From: Chloroflexota bacterium | GTDB taxonomy: Bacteria; Chloroflexota; Anaerolineae; Anaerolineales; Villigracilaceae | Direction of reading: 5' to 3' | Assembly (NCBI GenBank): GCA_029782225.1 | Contig: JAKOVF010000273.1 | Coordinates: 1 to 64,000 of the forward strand | Length of the DNA stretch: 64,000 nucleotides | Shown: positions 42,785-52,130 of the stretch, in pieces | Layout of the letters: every line of letters starts with the position of its first letter | Numbering within the stretch: the stretch's first letter is position 1 | Program-made: the position numbers and the translations under genes | The notes under the pieces: model-generated | Database searches by the model: none | What the model saw: only the letters and a program-made list of their open reading frames with translations | What the model was told of the DNA's origin: nothing

Positions 42785-43708
42785 TCAGCTCGTCCGGCTA
42801 TCCTGTCGGGAGGGCGAATTCTTCTCTGTGCTTGAGATGACCAATCCGATCCCGATCAGCACGCCGCCGAGCATGAACAGCGACGTGATGTGCTCTCCAA
42901 GGAGCCACCACCCAAGCAGCGACCCAACCACGGGCTGCGCAAAGAACGTCAATGAGGCGACGGCAGCGGGCAGTTCGGCAAAGGCGTAGTTCCACAAGAA
43001 CATGGCAATCGCGGTTGCGATGATACCCAGGAAAAGGATGCCTCCGAACACACCGAGTGTGATCGTGCCGATGCCCTGTGTCTGAACTTCCCATGCACCA
43101 AACAAGAGACTGGTGGGGATGCCTCCCCCCAGCATGATTGCACTGGAAAGCAAAATGTCTGCGTTTTGCGCCACCTTTCGCACCAGGACGGAATACAGGG
43201 CCCAGGTCAACGCGGCGGCCAACAGGCTCAGATTTCCCCGGAACAGTGCAGGGGAAAGTTCTGCACTGCGCGGGTCGATCACGGCCAACACACCGATCGT
43301 TGAGATGATCAACGCCACCACTTTGCGGGTCGTAGTCTTTTCACCCAGCAGCAACGGTGCGAAAAGCAAAACAAACGCGGGCGTAGCCGAAGTCACGAGC
43401 GAACCGTTGGAGGCGGTGGAGAGCTTCGTCCCGATGAATTGGAATCCAAGCGAGATGCCATATCCCACGACGCCAACCAGGAAACTGTCCTGTATTTGTT
43501 TGCGGTCGAATGTCACTCTTGTTGCCGGGTTTTGGTTGCGAAAGTAGATCACCACGAATAAGGCCAGCATTCCCAGCACCAGACGGGTTGTCAGTAAGGC
43601 AAACGGGGGGATGACCTCCAGCACCACTTTGCTGACCACATACATTCCGCCCCAGATGGACGCGGCGACAAGGCCTGCAATGAGGCCGCTGGCAGCATGT
43701 TTTTGCAT
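42785..43708 (-). CDS. EamA-family (DMT) transporter
   Basis: 307 residues with ten predicted membrane segments in two repeated EamA halves (AASIWGGMYVVSKVVLE in the first, ALTWALYSVLVRKVA in the second). The family exports amino acids and other metabolites. The substrate is unknown. It is a single gene, convergent with pyk. Confidence 0.9.
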   Translation of the reverse strand: MQKHAASGLIAGLVAASIWGGMYVVSKVVLEVIPPFALLTTRLVLGMLALFVVIYFRNQNPATRVTFDRKQIQDSFLVGVVGYGISLGFQFIGTKLSTASNGSLVTSATPAFVLLFAPLLLGEKTTTRKVVALIISTIGVLAVIDPRSAELSPALFRGNLSLLAAALTWALYSVLVRKVAQNADILLSSAIMLGGGIPTSLLFGAWEVQTQGIGTITLGVFGGILFLGIIATAIAMFLWNYAFAELPAAVASLTFFAQPVVGSLLGWWLLGEHITSLFMLGGVLIGIGLVISSTEKNSPSRQDSRTS

Positions 43709-43802
43709 AGTCCCCGATTATATACGGAAGCTGTTAATCCTAAGCGGGCTTAAGTGCCAAATGCCCCATGGGGTTGAACACTGGAACTCGCGAGGATAGG
43801 GA

Positions 43803-44120
43803 TTATTTTGGTTCGGAGGGGTTGGCAAATGCCAGCCGGGAGAGCACCGTGATCAATGGCCGCAGGGACACTGGCATGGATGAATCGTCCGTGTGTACCG
43901 TATGGTGTGACCCGCCGTCTGTATCCACGCTGATGCTGTAGTGGTACTCATCTGTCGCTAGGTCAGGAGATGCGATGTTGCCCGGCAGGTTGAAGAAATC
44001 TGAGGCCTCGATCAATCCGACGAGTTCTTGTGACTCGTCAATCGACAGGTTGTTCAGGTCAAGGCGCATGTCGATGTCCTCCCCTGTGATGTCTCCACTG
44101 CGAATGAAGTTAATGATCAT
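43803..44120 (-). CDS. emfourin-like protease inhibitor
   Basis: 105 residues. The pattern MIINFIRSGDITGEDIDMRLDL, LSIDESQELVGLIEASDFFNLP, HYSISVDTDGGSHHTVHTDD and SLRPLITVLSRLA matches the small family that includes emfourin, the cytosolic inhibitor of the M4 metallopeptidase protealysin. No M4 peptidase is adjacent here, unlike in protealysin operons. It is probably a soluble intracellular protein. The family assignment rests on pattern memory. Confidence 0.65.
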   Translation of the reverse strand: MIINFIRSGDITGEDIDMRLDLNNLSIDESQELVGLIEASDFFNLPGNIASPDLATDEYHYSISVDTDGGSHHTVHTDDSSMPVSLRPLITVLSRLAFANPSEPK

Positions 44121-44517
44121 CTTGGTTCTCTTGCCTTTCTCCCGGACCGCAACTTTTCGAAGCTGTACAGCGACTACATAAACATCAATGGCTTCTGGTT
44201 GCGGCGTTCGTGAGATTGAACACTATCGGAAAAAGTGGAAGTATCCCGCAGGCTTCACTGGCTTGTTTTGTTGCAAATATCTGCGGGATGTTGAGGCAGA
44301 CCAATCCTGGATGCTGGCCGTTATGTATAACGAGTCGGCTTCAGGGCTGTTACAAAACCGCATAACCCCGTATGTTTTCCGCTCTATAAAAAAGCCTGCG
44401 ATAGGGCGAGTTTTACCGCTGTCTGAATGAAATAACCTATCTGCCCACTGAGTAATTCTGGCAGGTGTGACAGATTATTCGTCGGCCAAAATCGTTATTA
44501 TTAGAAAGGAATATCCA
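44121..44517. other. intergenic region with a 9-bp inverted repeat
   Basis: No gene is supported here. ATCCCGCAG (44243-44251) and CTGCGGGAT (44281-44289) form a perfect inverted repeat 29 nt apart. An 80-codon open frame (44188-44430) shows no ribosome site and no protein-like pattern. Confidence 0.5.
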
Positions 44518-44877
44518 ATGACCCTGACTACGTTTATCTACCTTTCGCTCGCCGCATGGCGGATGGCCTCCCTCATCGCAAATGAGGATGGCCCCTGGCT
44601 CATATTCAAACGCTTCCGCCAGCGCGCGGAGCAATGGTGTATGAAATACCGATTCTGCCGAGAACTGAACCTGTATGAGCTGCTGGCGTGTGAGTGGTGT
44701 AACTCGGTGTGGATCGGCGTGCTTTTGACCGCGCTCTATCTGTGGCTCGACGGCACAATCCTTTACCTGGCCCTGCCTTTTGCGCTCTCCACCGTTGTGA
44801 TCGTCATCAAATATCTCGTTGAAATTCTCCAGAATGCACAGACCTTTCTCAGCGGGACGCGGAAACCTGCAGAGTAG
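44518..44877 (+). CDS. DUF1360-type small membrane protein
   Basis: 119 residues. The pattern LAAWRMASLIANEDGPWLIFKRFR followed by LLACEWCNSVWIGVLL and a C-terminal hydrophobic segment matches the DUF1360 family, including its CxxCxSVW motif. Two or three membrane segments are expected. The function is unknown; members often occur in phages and near sporulation or phage genes. The ATG at 44518 follows AGAAAGGAA. Confidence 0.75.
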   Translation: MTLTTFIYLSLAAWRMASLIANEDGPWLIFKRFRQRAEQWCMKYRFCRELNLYELLACEWCNSVWIGVLLTALYLWLDGTILYLALPFALSTVVIVIKYLVEILQNAQTFLSGTRKPAE

Positions 44878-44948
44878 GGAGATGGCGAACCAGCCCTGCA
44901 CTGGAGGGCTGGCTCACAACCATATTCATTTTCGGCTCAAGGGAAGGG

Positions 44949-45584
44949 CTATTCTGGTCTGGCGCATTTGGCCAGCTGCGCATGGACCTGGTCGAGCAGG
45001 AGCTTTATCTCATCGCGTTCGGTCATGGCTTGATGCACGGATGCGCGCAGCAGCTCATTCTCCTCATTCGACTCTGCTCCAATACCTGCCATGTGCTCAT
45101 CTCGCGCAATCTGCCTGTTTTTTTGCGCCAGTTTGATCTCAAGGCGTTTGCTGTATTCCTCGTAAAAACTGTATTCATTGAGGACCGGTTTGTGAGCGTG
45201 TACCCCCATTTTTGTCAGCTCTGCAATGGTGGCGAGGAATTTCTCGAGATCGACGGGTTTTTGAAGAAAACGGGTTGCCCCAATGTTCAGCGCGAATTCC
45301 CGGTCTTCGTCTGCCACGTAGGTGGCTGTGATGAAGACGACCGGGATATCGCGGGTTTCGGGGGCGATCCGCAGCCTGTGGACGAGGCCAAAACCGTCCA
45401 ATTTGGGCATCATGATGTCTGCAATGACAATGTCGGGGTGTTTTGCGTGAATGATTTCCAGCCCCTCCTGGCCGTTATGCGCGGTAACGACGCGGTAGCC
45501 CCTGAATGTCAGAGTGGCATCCAGCAGTCGCAGGATATCGGGATCATCCTCGACAATGAGCAGGTAGCCCAGCCTGGTATCCAT
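44949..45584 (-). CDS. response regulator with C-terminal coiled coil
   Basis: 211 residues. The receiver domain (about 7-125) has IVEDDPD, the phospho-acceptor DIVIADIMMPKLDG (about residue 56) and LQKPVDLEKF. The remaining part is a long charged helix (about 140-205) without a DNA-binding or enzymatic domain. It may relay phosphate or dimerise with a partner. It diverges from the histidine kinase at 45722, a plausible cognate. Confidence 0.9.
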   Translation of the reverse strand: MDTRLGYLLIVEDDPDILRLLDATLTFRGYRVVTAHNGQEGLEIIHAKHPDIVIADIMMPKLDGFGLVHRLRIAPETRDIPVVFITATYVADEDREFALNIGATRFLQKPVDLEKFLATIAELTKMGVHAHKPVLNEYSFYEEYSKRLEIKLAQKNRQIARDEHMAGIGAESNEENELLRASVHQAMTERDEIKLLLDQVHAQLAKCARPE

Positions 45585-45721
45585 GCTTCCATTTTAAGAC
45601 TTCCGGCCGTTCTGGTCATATTAAATTCATCACTATTTTGGACGGATTGCCTGGAAACCCCGGATTTACTGCAATTTAATTGTTGTATTCATCCGCCGCC
45701 GCCGTGGTTATACTAAATCCT

Positions 45722-46957
45722 ATGAAAGATGCGCATATCTTAGATAAAGTGTCCCTTCTGCGGCTGGCGTTCAAGGAATTGGGGGATCAGGAACTGCAGG
45801 ACATCGCAGTGCTGACGGAATTTCGCACCTATCCGCCGGGCCATGTGCTGTGCCATGAGGGCGCCTATGAGGAGGTCTTCTATATTGTGGCCGATGGCAG
45901 CGTGGTGGTTTCGATGAAGATGCCGGATGGGGAAGGGGAACGGGTCTTGCGCGTCGGGGGCAGGGGCGAACTGGTGGGCGAGATGGCACTGATCCAGAAT
46001 GCTCCGCGCTCGGCCACGGTCTGCACCAGTACGGAGTGCACTGTGCTGGAGATGGAGAAAGAAGATTTCGAGACCATCCTGCGGCGCAGCCCGCGCATGG
46101 CGATCGATATCATTCGCATCACACTGGACCGCATCCGGGCCAACGACCGCGCGATGATCGCTGATTTGCAGAAGACCAATAAAGTCCTGCGTCAACTGGA
46201 CCGCAACAAGCTGGAATTCATCCAGGTGGCTGCGCACGAGCTGCGTACACCCCTGACGGTCCTAAACGGTTACAGTAAGGTTTTGCAGTCCTATCCCGAG
46301 TTGAAGGCAAATGCTGCGCTCGCTGAGGTGGTGGACGGCATCCTCAAAGGCACCGAGCGCGTCCACGAAGTGGTCAATACGATGCTGGATGTCACGCGGA
46401 TCGATGTGGAGACTCTGAAGGTGGCCTCTGTGCCCATCCCCGTGAAGCGGGTCATTGCCGACCTGCTGCATGGTTTTGAGAAGGCAGCCGCCGAACGACG
46501 GATCGGGATCGAGCCCACATATGCCGAGGACACGCCAAACATCAACGGCGACCCGGCTTTGATCCAGAAAGCGCTATATCATCTGATCATCAATGCCATC
46601 AAGTACACGCCGGATGGCGGCAAGGTGACGATCAGCACACGCGCAGTGGCTGCAGAGAACGGCCTCCCCGGCATCGAGATCGCCGTCAAAGACTCAGGCA
46701 TCGGTCTGGACGCGGAACATCATGAACTGGTGTTTGAAAAGTTTTATCAGGTGGGCAGTGTCGCGATCCACTCTTCGGGTAAGACAACCTTCAAAGGCGG
46801 CGGAGCCGGTTTAGGGCTGGCAATTGTCCGTGGGGTGGCGCGAGCACATGGCGGCAAAGCCTGGGTGGAAAGTACCGGACACGACGAAGTGCATTTTCCT
46901 GGGAGCACGTTTTATTTGCAGCTGCCCGTGGAGCCAGTCAAACCCCAAGCGTCATAG
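45722..46957 (+). CDS. histidine kinase with cyclic-nucleotide-binding domain
   Basis: 411 residues, soluble. Residues about 10-130 form a cNMP-binding domain (GHVLCHEGAYEEVFYIVADGS and GELVGEMALIQNAPRSATV, the phosphate-binding cassette with its arginine). A linker helix leads to HisKA with VAAHELRTPLTVLN (phospho-histidine about residue 174) and HATPase_c with DSGIGLD and GAGLGLAIV. It should sense a cyclic nucleotide in the cytoplasm and phosphorylate a receiver, perhaps the divergent 44949-45584 protein. The start at ATG 45722 is chosen over an upstream TTG. Confidence 0.92.
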   Translation: MKDAHILDKVSLLRLAFKELGDQELQDIAVLTEFRTYPPGHVLCHEGAYEEVFYIVADGSVVVSMKMPDGEGERVLRVGGRGELVGEMALIQNAPRSATVCTSTECTVLEMEKEDFETILRRSPRMAIDIIRITLDRIRANDRAMIADLQKTNKVLRQLDRNKLEFIQVAAHELRTPLTVLNGYSKVLQSYPELKANAALAEVVDGILKGTERVHEVVNTMLDVTRIDVETLKVASVPIPVKRVIADLLHGFEKAAAERRIGIEPTYAEDTPNINGDPALIQKALYHLIINAIKYTPDGGKVTISTRAVAAENGLPGIEIAVKDSGIGLDAEHHELVFEKFYQVGSVAIHSSGKTTFKGGGAGLGLAIVRGVARAHGGKAWVESTGHDEVHFPGSTFYLQLPVEPVKPQAS

Positions 46958-46991
46958 CAACTTTACGGGCGCGGAACAGGCCCTGGTCCTC

Positions 46992-47666
46992 CTAGACTGG
47001 AAATTTGCCGGCCGCATCTTTCACAACCGGGCCGTGGCCTGAACAGACAATCTGTGCACCCAGCCCGGCCTGCTTTCTCTCGGACTCTCTCGCCCTTGCA
47101 TCATTCCACGTCAGGCCGGCGCGCGAGCCGTGGATGCCGTTCTTGTCTGTCACCATCGAGTCGCCGCAAAACAAGATGCCCACGTCGGGCGCAAACAGGG
47201 AGATGTGACCCGGCGTATGCCCGGGTGTCTCGATCACCCGCAAGCCGCCGAGCATCGGCAAAATTGCACCGTCCTTCAATATTTCATCCACCGGGAATGG
47301 TGTGGCTTTCATAAAGGGGCCCATCAGAGCGAACAGGATCCGCCGCACCGAAAACCCTGACGGCTTGATCTCGCGCGATGGCTTCCCTGCGGCGATCGCA
47401 TCCGCTTCGATGTGGCTAGAATACGTCCGTGCACCCGTTGCTTTTTGCAGTGCAGCCAGAGAGCCGACATGGTCGAGATCTGAATGGGTAAGGATGATGT
47501 GCTTCACATCCCGTGCGGACTTCCCGAGACCGGCGATGTAATCCAGAATCTTCTTCTCACTGCGGGGTATGCCCACATCGATGACGGTCACTTCATCGGC
47601 ATCGACGATGATATAGGGATTGGCTACCACATTGGGAACAACAAATACATTCTCGGTGATCTTCAT
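46992..47666 (-). CDS. MBL-fold metallo-hydrolase
   Basis: About 224 residues. Zinc motif ILTHSDLDHVGS (H-x-D-x-D-H variant with Ser), VIETPGHTPGHISLF, LFCGDSMVT and CSGHGP complete the metal site. It resembles small glyoxalase-II-like or quorum-lactonase-like hydrolases; the substrate is unknown. The ATG at 47666 follows AAGGAG at 9 bp; a longer in-frame version is possible but less likely. Confidence 0.88.
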   Translation of the reverse strand: MKITENVFVVPNVVANPYIIVDADEVTVIDVGIPRSEKKILDYIAGLGKSARDVKHIILTHSDLDHVGSLAALQKATGARTYSSHIEADAIAAGKPSREIKPSGFSVRRILFALMGPFMKATPFPVDEILKDGAILPMLGGLRVIETPGHTPGHISLFAPDVGILFCGDSMVTDKNGIHGSRAGLTWNDARARESERKQAGLGAQIVCSGHGPVVKDAAGKFPV

Positions 47667-47914
47667 TCCAGTAAGCTCCTTGATAACCTGATATTTTGAT
47701 GTGAATGAGGGAGGACATATCAGCTTGACTTTCTTATTGGGCACACTATAATGATACTCATAGGACAGGTCTTTGCCTGCCAGTTTGGCAGATCCGTCAT
47801 ACTATTTCATCTTGACCCGTAGGAGAATCTGTTCTGTGGACGTTGCGAGCTTAGTTGGTGTTACGTGGCGCTTTAGCCGCCCTCATAATTTCAGAGAGAA
47901 AGGAATTGATCGGT

Positions 47915-48274
47915 ATGCTCAATCTAAACTCCATCATGGTAGGAACGAAACAACGCGAGGCGATGGTGGCCTTCTATGAAAAGGTCTTTGGCAAGCCAGC
48001 GGACATGGTCGATGCCGAGAATGGTTTTGCCGGCTGGCAGGTGGGCAGCGCATTTTTCGGCGTGCTTGACCATTCCCAGATGGGAGGCAGTGCCAAGGAC
48101 GCCGGACGGGTGATGTTCAATTTTGAAACGACGGCAGTCCAGGAGGAATTTGAGAGGATCAAGGCCGCTGGCGGCAAAGCCATCCACGACCCGTATGAAA
48201 TGGGAACAGGATGGATTGCCACACTGGCCGACCCTGACGGGAATTACTTCCAATTGATGACGCCAATGGCATAG
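47915..48274 (+). CDS. VOC-family (glyoxalase/bleomycin-resistance fold) protein
   Basis: 119 residues covering one full VOC module: VGTKQREAMVAFYEKVFGKPADM, then FAGWQVGSAFFGVLDH, VMFNFETTAVQEEFERIKAAGGKAI and ATLADPDGNYFQLM, the last with the conserved metal-side Glu position replaced by Gln (NYFQLM). That substitution could affect metal binding. The ATG at 47915 has AAAGGA 10 bp upstream. Confidence 0.87.
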   Translation: MLNLNSIMVGTKQREAMVAFYEKVFGKPADMVDAENGFAGWQVGSAFFGVLDHSQMGGSAKDAGRVMFNFETTAVQEEFERIKAAGGKAIHDPYEMGTGWIATLADPDGNYFQLMTPMA

Positions 48275-48284
48275 CAGAAGAGAC

Positions 48285-48319
48285 AACGTCCCGAAGGGTT
48301 GAAACCTTTCGGGACGTTT
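48285..48319. terminator. bidirectional terminator
   Basis: AACGTCCCGAAGG pairs with CCTTTCGGGACGTT (one bulge), followed by CATTTTTT on the plus strand. It lies between the VOC gene and a convergent aldo/keto reductase gene. Confidence 0.85.
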
Positions 48320-48337
48320 CATTTTTTGCGATGCCCC

Positions 48338-49195
48338 TTATACAAACAGCGGCTGCATTTTGAGCCGCAGCACCAGTTCATTCATCTGTTCATCGGTGGG
48401 GCGGGTTTCAAAACGGTGGGCAGCGTCCAGGACACGCGGCAGGATGTTGATGTCTCCCGCAGTATTAAGAAATACCTGCGGATTTCCCAGCGCCCAATGC
48501 ACGGCAAGGTCGATATCAGCCTGCTGCTCGAGAGGGCGATACCATGTCGTGCGGTCCTGGTGAACCTCATTCCACGGGGAACGCGTGATGGTCTTGATCG
48601 TTTGGACGGCGATATTTCGTTCCTTGCAGAGGGCCGCCAGCCTGTTGAAGTTCTCTGCGTAGCCCGGATTCTGCATCATTACATAGCTATAGGGCAGAAG
48701 TACTGCGTCGAAATCAAACTGCTCCAGGGAGCGTAAGTGAAATTCTGGCACAGGCACACCATGACCTGTGACGCCAATGAAGCGTACCAGTCCCTCATTG
48801 CGAGCCTGCACCACAGCCTCGATGACGCCACCCGGACCAAAGGCTGTCGTCCAATCGGGTTCCTCGTGCAGGGCATGGAGCTGGATCATGTCCACCTGGT
48901 CGACATGTAACAGATCCAGCGAGCGGCGGATCTGATCGTAGGCGGCCTGCTTTGTGCGTTCGCCTGTTTTTGTAGCGAGGAAGAATGGCCTGCCGTGCCG
49001 CCGGATCCAATCACCGAGCAGCTGTTCCGATTTCCCGTAGCTCGATGCGGTATCGACATGGTTGACCCCGTTTTGCAGGATCAAATCCATCGTCGCGTCC
49101 ACATCTTTTTGGGGAGTATCCCAGAATGCCGCTGCGCCGAAGATGGTACGCGTACTGGAATGGTTGGTGCGTCCAAAGGGAAGGGTGGGAATCAT
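48338..49195 (-). CDS. aldo/keto reductase
   Basis: About 285 residues. The family landmarks are LPFGRTNHSSTRTIFGAAAF, HVDTASSYGKSEQLLGDWI (catalytic Asp and Tyr), FLATKTGERT (catalytic Lys), VDMIQLHAL (catalytic His) and IGVTGHG. It is a NADPH-dependent carbonyl reductase of the AKR superfamily; the substrate is unknown. The start at 49195 follows CAGAGG and is preferred over a longer in-frame extension. Confidence 0.92.
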   Translation of the reverse strand: MIPTLPFGRTNHSSTRTIFGAAAFWDTPQKDVDATMDLILQNGVNHVDTASSYGKSEQLLGDWIRRHGRPFFLATKTGERTKQAAYDQIRRSLDLLHVDQVDMIQLHALHEEPDWTTAFGPGGVIEAVVQARNEGLVRFIGVTGHGVPVPEFHLRSLEQFDFDAVLLPYSYVMMQNPGYAENFNRLAALCKERNIAVQTIKTITRSPWNEVHQDRTTWYRPLEQQADIDLAVHWALGNPQVFLNTAGDINILPRVLDAAHRFETRPTDEQMNELVLRLKMQPLFV

Positions 49196-49229
49196 GGCTG
49201 CCTCTGAGTCATTCTTTATCTTTTTCCAT

Positions 49230-50087
49230 TTATAGCATGATCTGGCCAGCGAGAAACGCGAGCATTCCAACCGACGCGCCAAGATAGATTCCCCGCATGG
49301 AGGACCTGCCTTCTCTGGGCGTTTTACTTTTCAAGAGCCGTATCGTAAATACGACGATCAGTATATCGGTGATAAAGATCATTAGCAGATAGCTCGTCCC
49401 GAGCCAATGAAAAGTGACGGGTATAAAACTGAGCAATACCACAAGTCCGAAGAGGGAACTTGAAGCAGCCAGCGCAAACTTTCTCCCCTTTATGATCGCA
49501 ATCGATTTTGAATCCCGTTTTTTATCCCCTTCCATATCCATGGCATCCCCTGCAATCTCTTCGCCGAGGTCGATACAGAAAGCCATCGCTGCAAAGCACC
49601 AGACGATTTTATTCCAGGGTTCTCCAACCGCAATTCCACCAAAAAGGAACGTAAAGGCCACAGAGGAGCTTACCATCAGGTTGCCTGCCAGGCCCGCCTC
49701 CTTGAACTTCCAGTTATAGAGAATGCCCACCGTGCAGGCAAGTACGCAAAAGAGGAAGGCAGGGACTCCGATCCAGAGGGAAGCGACCAAACCGATCGCG
49801 ATGGCAGCTCCGGTAAGGACGAGCGCCTCGGTTGGGGAAAGACTTCCCGAAGGCAGGGGCCGTTCGGGCATGTTGACCCGGTCCACTTCCAGATCAAAAT
49901 AATCATTCAGGACCAGCGCTGATCCGGAGATGAAAAAGACGCTCGTAAATCCCAAAATGACCTGATGCGCCGAGGGGAATCTCCCGAGCGCGATCAGCTC
50001 ACCAAGGATGACACAAATCCCGGCGGCAAAAGGAAGTTCTGGGCGAAATATTTGGATAATCGCTTTTATCTTTTTAGCGGATCTCAA
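49230..50087 (-). CDS. UbiA-family prenyltransferase
   Basis: 285 residues with about eight membrane segments. Both aspartate-rich motifs are present: NDYFDLEVDRVN (about 61-72) and DAMDMEGDKKRDS (about 176-188). The FRPELPFAAG start and the second motif resemble geranylgeranylglycerol-phosphate or related UbiA enzymes rather than ubiquinone synthesis. The product could be a quinone or a lipid. Translation starts at TTG, inside the end of the small lysine-rich gene, which suggests coupling. Confidence 0.88.
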   Translation of the reverse strand: MRSAKKIKAIIQIFRPELPFAAGICVILGELIALGRFPSAHQVILGFTSVFFISGSALVLNDYFDLEVDRVNMPERPLPSGSLSPTEALVLTGAAIAIGLVASLWIGVPAFLFCVLACTVGILYNWKFKEAGLAGNLMVSSSVAFTFLFGGIAVGEPWNKIVWCFAAMAFCIDLGEEIAGDAMDMEGDKKRDSKSIAIIKGRKFALAASSSLFGLVVLLSFIPVTFHWLGTSYLLMIFITDILIVVFTIRLLKSKTPREGRSSMRGIYLGASVGMLAFLAGQIML

Positions 50088-50199
50088 ATCGATTGTCCTG
50101 CTTCTTTTCCTTTTTCAGTTTTCGTTTTTCTTTTGGATTAAGTTTGGGCTTTTTCTTTTGTTCCTTATTGCCTTTATCTTTTTTTCCACTGTTGCTCAT
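50074..50199 (-). CDS. 41-residue lysine-rich protein
   Basis: ATG at 50199 to TAA at 50074 encodes 41 residues, about 17 of them lysine, with KKKPKLNPKEKRKLKKEKK in the middle. AAGGAG precedes the ATG at a good distance, and the end overlaps the UbiA start by 14 bp. It is probably a nucleic-acid-binding or disordered basic peptide; no family recognised. Confidence 0.65.
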   Translation of the reverse strand: MSNSGKKDKGNKEQKKKPKLNPKEKRKLKKEKKQDNRFEIR

Positions 50200-50220
50200 T
50201 GCAGCTTCTCCTTGGTGCTT

Positions 50221-51975
50221 CTAATTCATCAAGACTGCCTGTGCGCGCCCGCGCAGCCTGGAAAGGCTCTGCCGCACTTCAGCCAGGGCAGACTCGGCGG
50301 TTTCGATACGCGCCAGTTCGCTGTGGATGTAACGCGTGTAGGGCGCCACGCCATCTTTCAGGCGGGAGATGGCATTTTGCTTCTCATCATTGAATTGTGT
50401 TGTCAGCGCGCCAACCAGTTGAGCGCGCAGCGTTTGCATCTTCTCCCTGAAGTTGTCTTTGGCCTGTTTGCGCTTGAAGGGAATCACGAAGAAGCCCAGG
50501 ATCGCCATGGTACTGGCTGCCAGAATCCCGGTAATATCCAGGCTGGATGAGAGCACGGCAATGGAGATCAATGTTCCCAGGCCGACCGCGCCAACTTCCA
50601 GCAGAGCTGTCTGGGCCACGGCGGTTTCGACACTGGCGGCCAGTTCGCTGGCTTCGCGGTTTCGGTCGTACGTGTTTACAATGGTCTGAACGCTCCTGCC
50701 CACGGTATCGATCAATTCGCGGCGGCGCGTCTCACGTGGACCCACACCTTCGCCAACCAGATGGTCGAGGTTTTGTGCCCGGCGGCGCTGCAGGTAGCTC
50801 ATCACCTGCTGCCATTCATGCAGATCCTTCTGAACCAGCCAGTCAATGAGACGCTGTACGTGTTCTTCGATCTGTTGGGGGACATCAGCCAGGACCTGCT
50901 TCTCGAACTCGGCCCGGATCTTGTCGCCGCGTATCAGGTTTTGTACGTTGGTCAGGCGCAGGGTGCTGTCGAAGAAATCGAGGCCGCGCTGTTCGAGGCG
51001 GTGCAGGATGTTCTCGATCTCAGCCAGCCGTGGAGGAAGCTCGCTGTTCAATTCGCTTTCGTACTGTGTGATGGTCGTTTCCAGTGAGACGGAGGTTGTT
51101 TTATCTTCGTTCAGGATTTCGGACTGGGCAGAAAGACCTTGCCCGGCCTGATCCATGAGACGCTCGGCTACGCCCAACGGATTGTTGAACTTGAGTTGTA
51201 AACGGGTCACATCATCGAGCGCCTCGTTGATGTACTGCTCCAGCTCATCGAGGCCGCTAAGGCCGCGCAGGCGGGCACGTTCTGCGGGGTCCGCTTCGGA
51301 GAGGGCGCGCTGTGCCAATTTGGCGGAAACAGGGAAAAGTCGGGGCTGATCGCCGAGTATGATGGCGGCATGTTTCAGGATGAAGTCGCGGACCTCCTGC
51401 AGGGCAGAGTCGTTTTCGAAAATATCCACCTTGTTCAGTACCAGGACAATCTTCTTGCCCCACGCCAGAATGCGTTCGAGGAATTGACGCTCGCTCTCCG
51501 TGAGGGGATGGTCGGCAGAAGTGACGAACAGGACCAGGTCACTGCGCGGGACGAATTCATCGGTCAGCCGTTCGTGCCGGCGGATGATGGCGTTTGTTCC
51601 CGGTGTGTCCACAATGTTCAGTTCCTTCAGAAGTGCCAGTGGATGAGTGAAAACAGCGAAATCTTCGTCCACTACCTGCTCCGCGGGTTGTTCGCCCCAC
51701 TTGATCAGGGTAACGCGCGAAGTGGTGGGAGTAGCACCTTCGGTCAGGACTCTTTGACCGAGCAGGGCATTGATCAGCGCGCTCTTGCCAGCGTTGAACT
51801 CGCCCGCGATCACGATCAGGAAGAGTTCGTCCAGTTGCAGGATGGCTTTTTGGAGGCTGTCCATGGCCTCGCGCGGAAGGTCCAGCCGGGACAGGGAAAG
51901 CTGCATCCCGGCCAGGGTTTCTTTTTCCTCCCGAAGGAATTGGGCTTGCGGTTCGGTGAGCACGGACTGACGCAT
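50221..51975 (-). CDS. dynamin-family GTPase
   Basis: 584 residues. The GTP motifs are GEFNAGKSALINALLG (G1), ATPTTSRVT (G2), NIVDTPGTN (G3) and LNKVDIF (G4). A long helical stalk follows with a hydrophobic hairpin at about 465-500 (ALLEVGAVGLGTLISIAVLS... ILGFFVIPF), as in bacterial dynamin-like proteins that bind and remodel membrane. GAGGAG is 6 bp before the ATG. Confidence 0.92.
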   Translation of the reverse strand: MRQSVLTEPQAQFLREEKETLAGMQLSLSRLDLPREAMDSLQKAILQLDELFLIVIAGEFNAGKSALINALLGQRVLTEGATPTTSRVTLIKWGEQPAEQVVDEDFAVFTHPLALLKELNIVDTPGTNAIIRRHERLTDEFVPRSDLVLFVTSADHPLTESERQFLERILAWGKKIVLVLNKVDIFENDSALQEVRDFILKHAAIILGDQPRLFPVSAKLAQRALSEADPAERARLRGLSGLDELEQYINEALDDVTRLQLKFNNPLGVAERLMDQAGQGLSAQSEILNEDKTTSVSLETTITQYESELNSELPPRLAEIENILHRLEQRGLDFFDSTLRLTNVQNLIRGDKIRAEFEKQVLADVPQQIEEHVQRLIDWLVQKDLHEWQQVMSYLQRRRAQNLDHLVGEGVGPRETRRRELIDTVGRSVQTIVNTYDRNREASELAASVETAVAQTALLEVGAVGLGTLISIAVLSSSLDITGILAASTMAILGFFVIPFKRKQAKDNFREKMQTLRAQLVGALTTQFNDEKQNAISRLKDGVAPYTRYIHSELARIETAESALAEVRQSLSRLRGRAQAVLMN

Positions 51976-52130
51976 CGGTTTCTCCTCGTGAACATCTACA
52001 CCATGCTGAAACTATTATACAGCCAACCCCTGCTGCCGTCTTTCTCACCGCTCCCGTCACAGACGGCCTGTCGCGTGGACTCAATGATGCCCACGCAGGA
52101 GTTTCACATTCTCGAATACTTCGTTGAAGA

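Noticed and set aside
44188-44430. 80-codon open frame
   Set aside because: No ribosome site, no protein-like pattern, and it contains a 9-bp inverted repeat. It is treated as intergenic.
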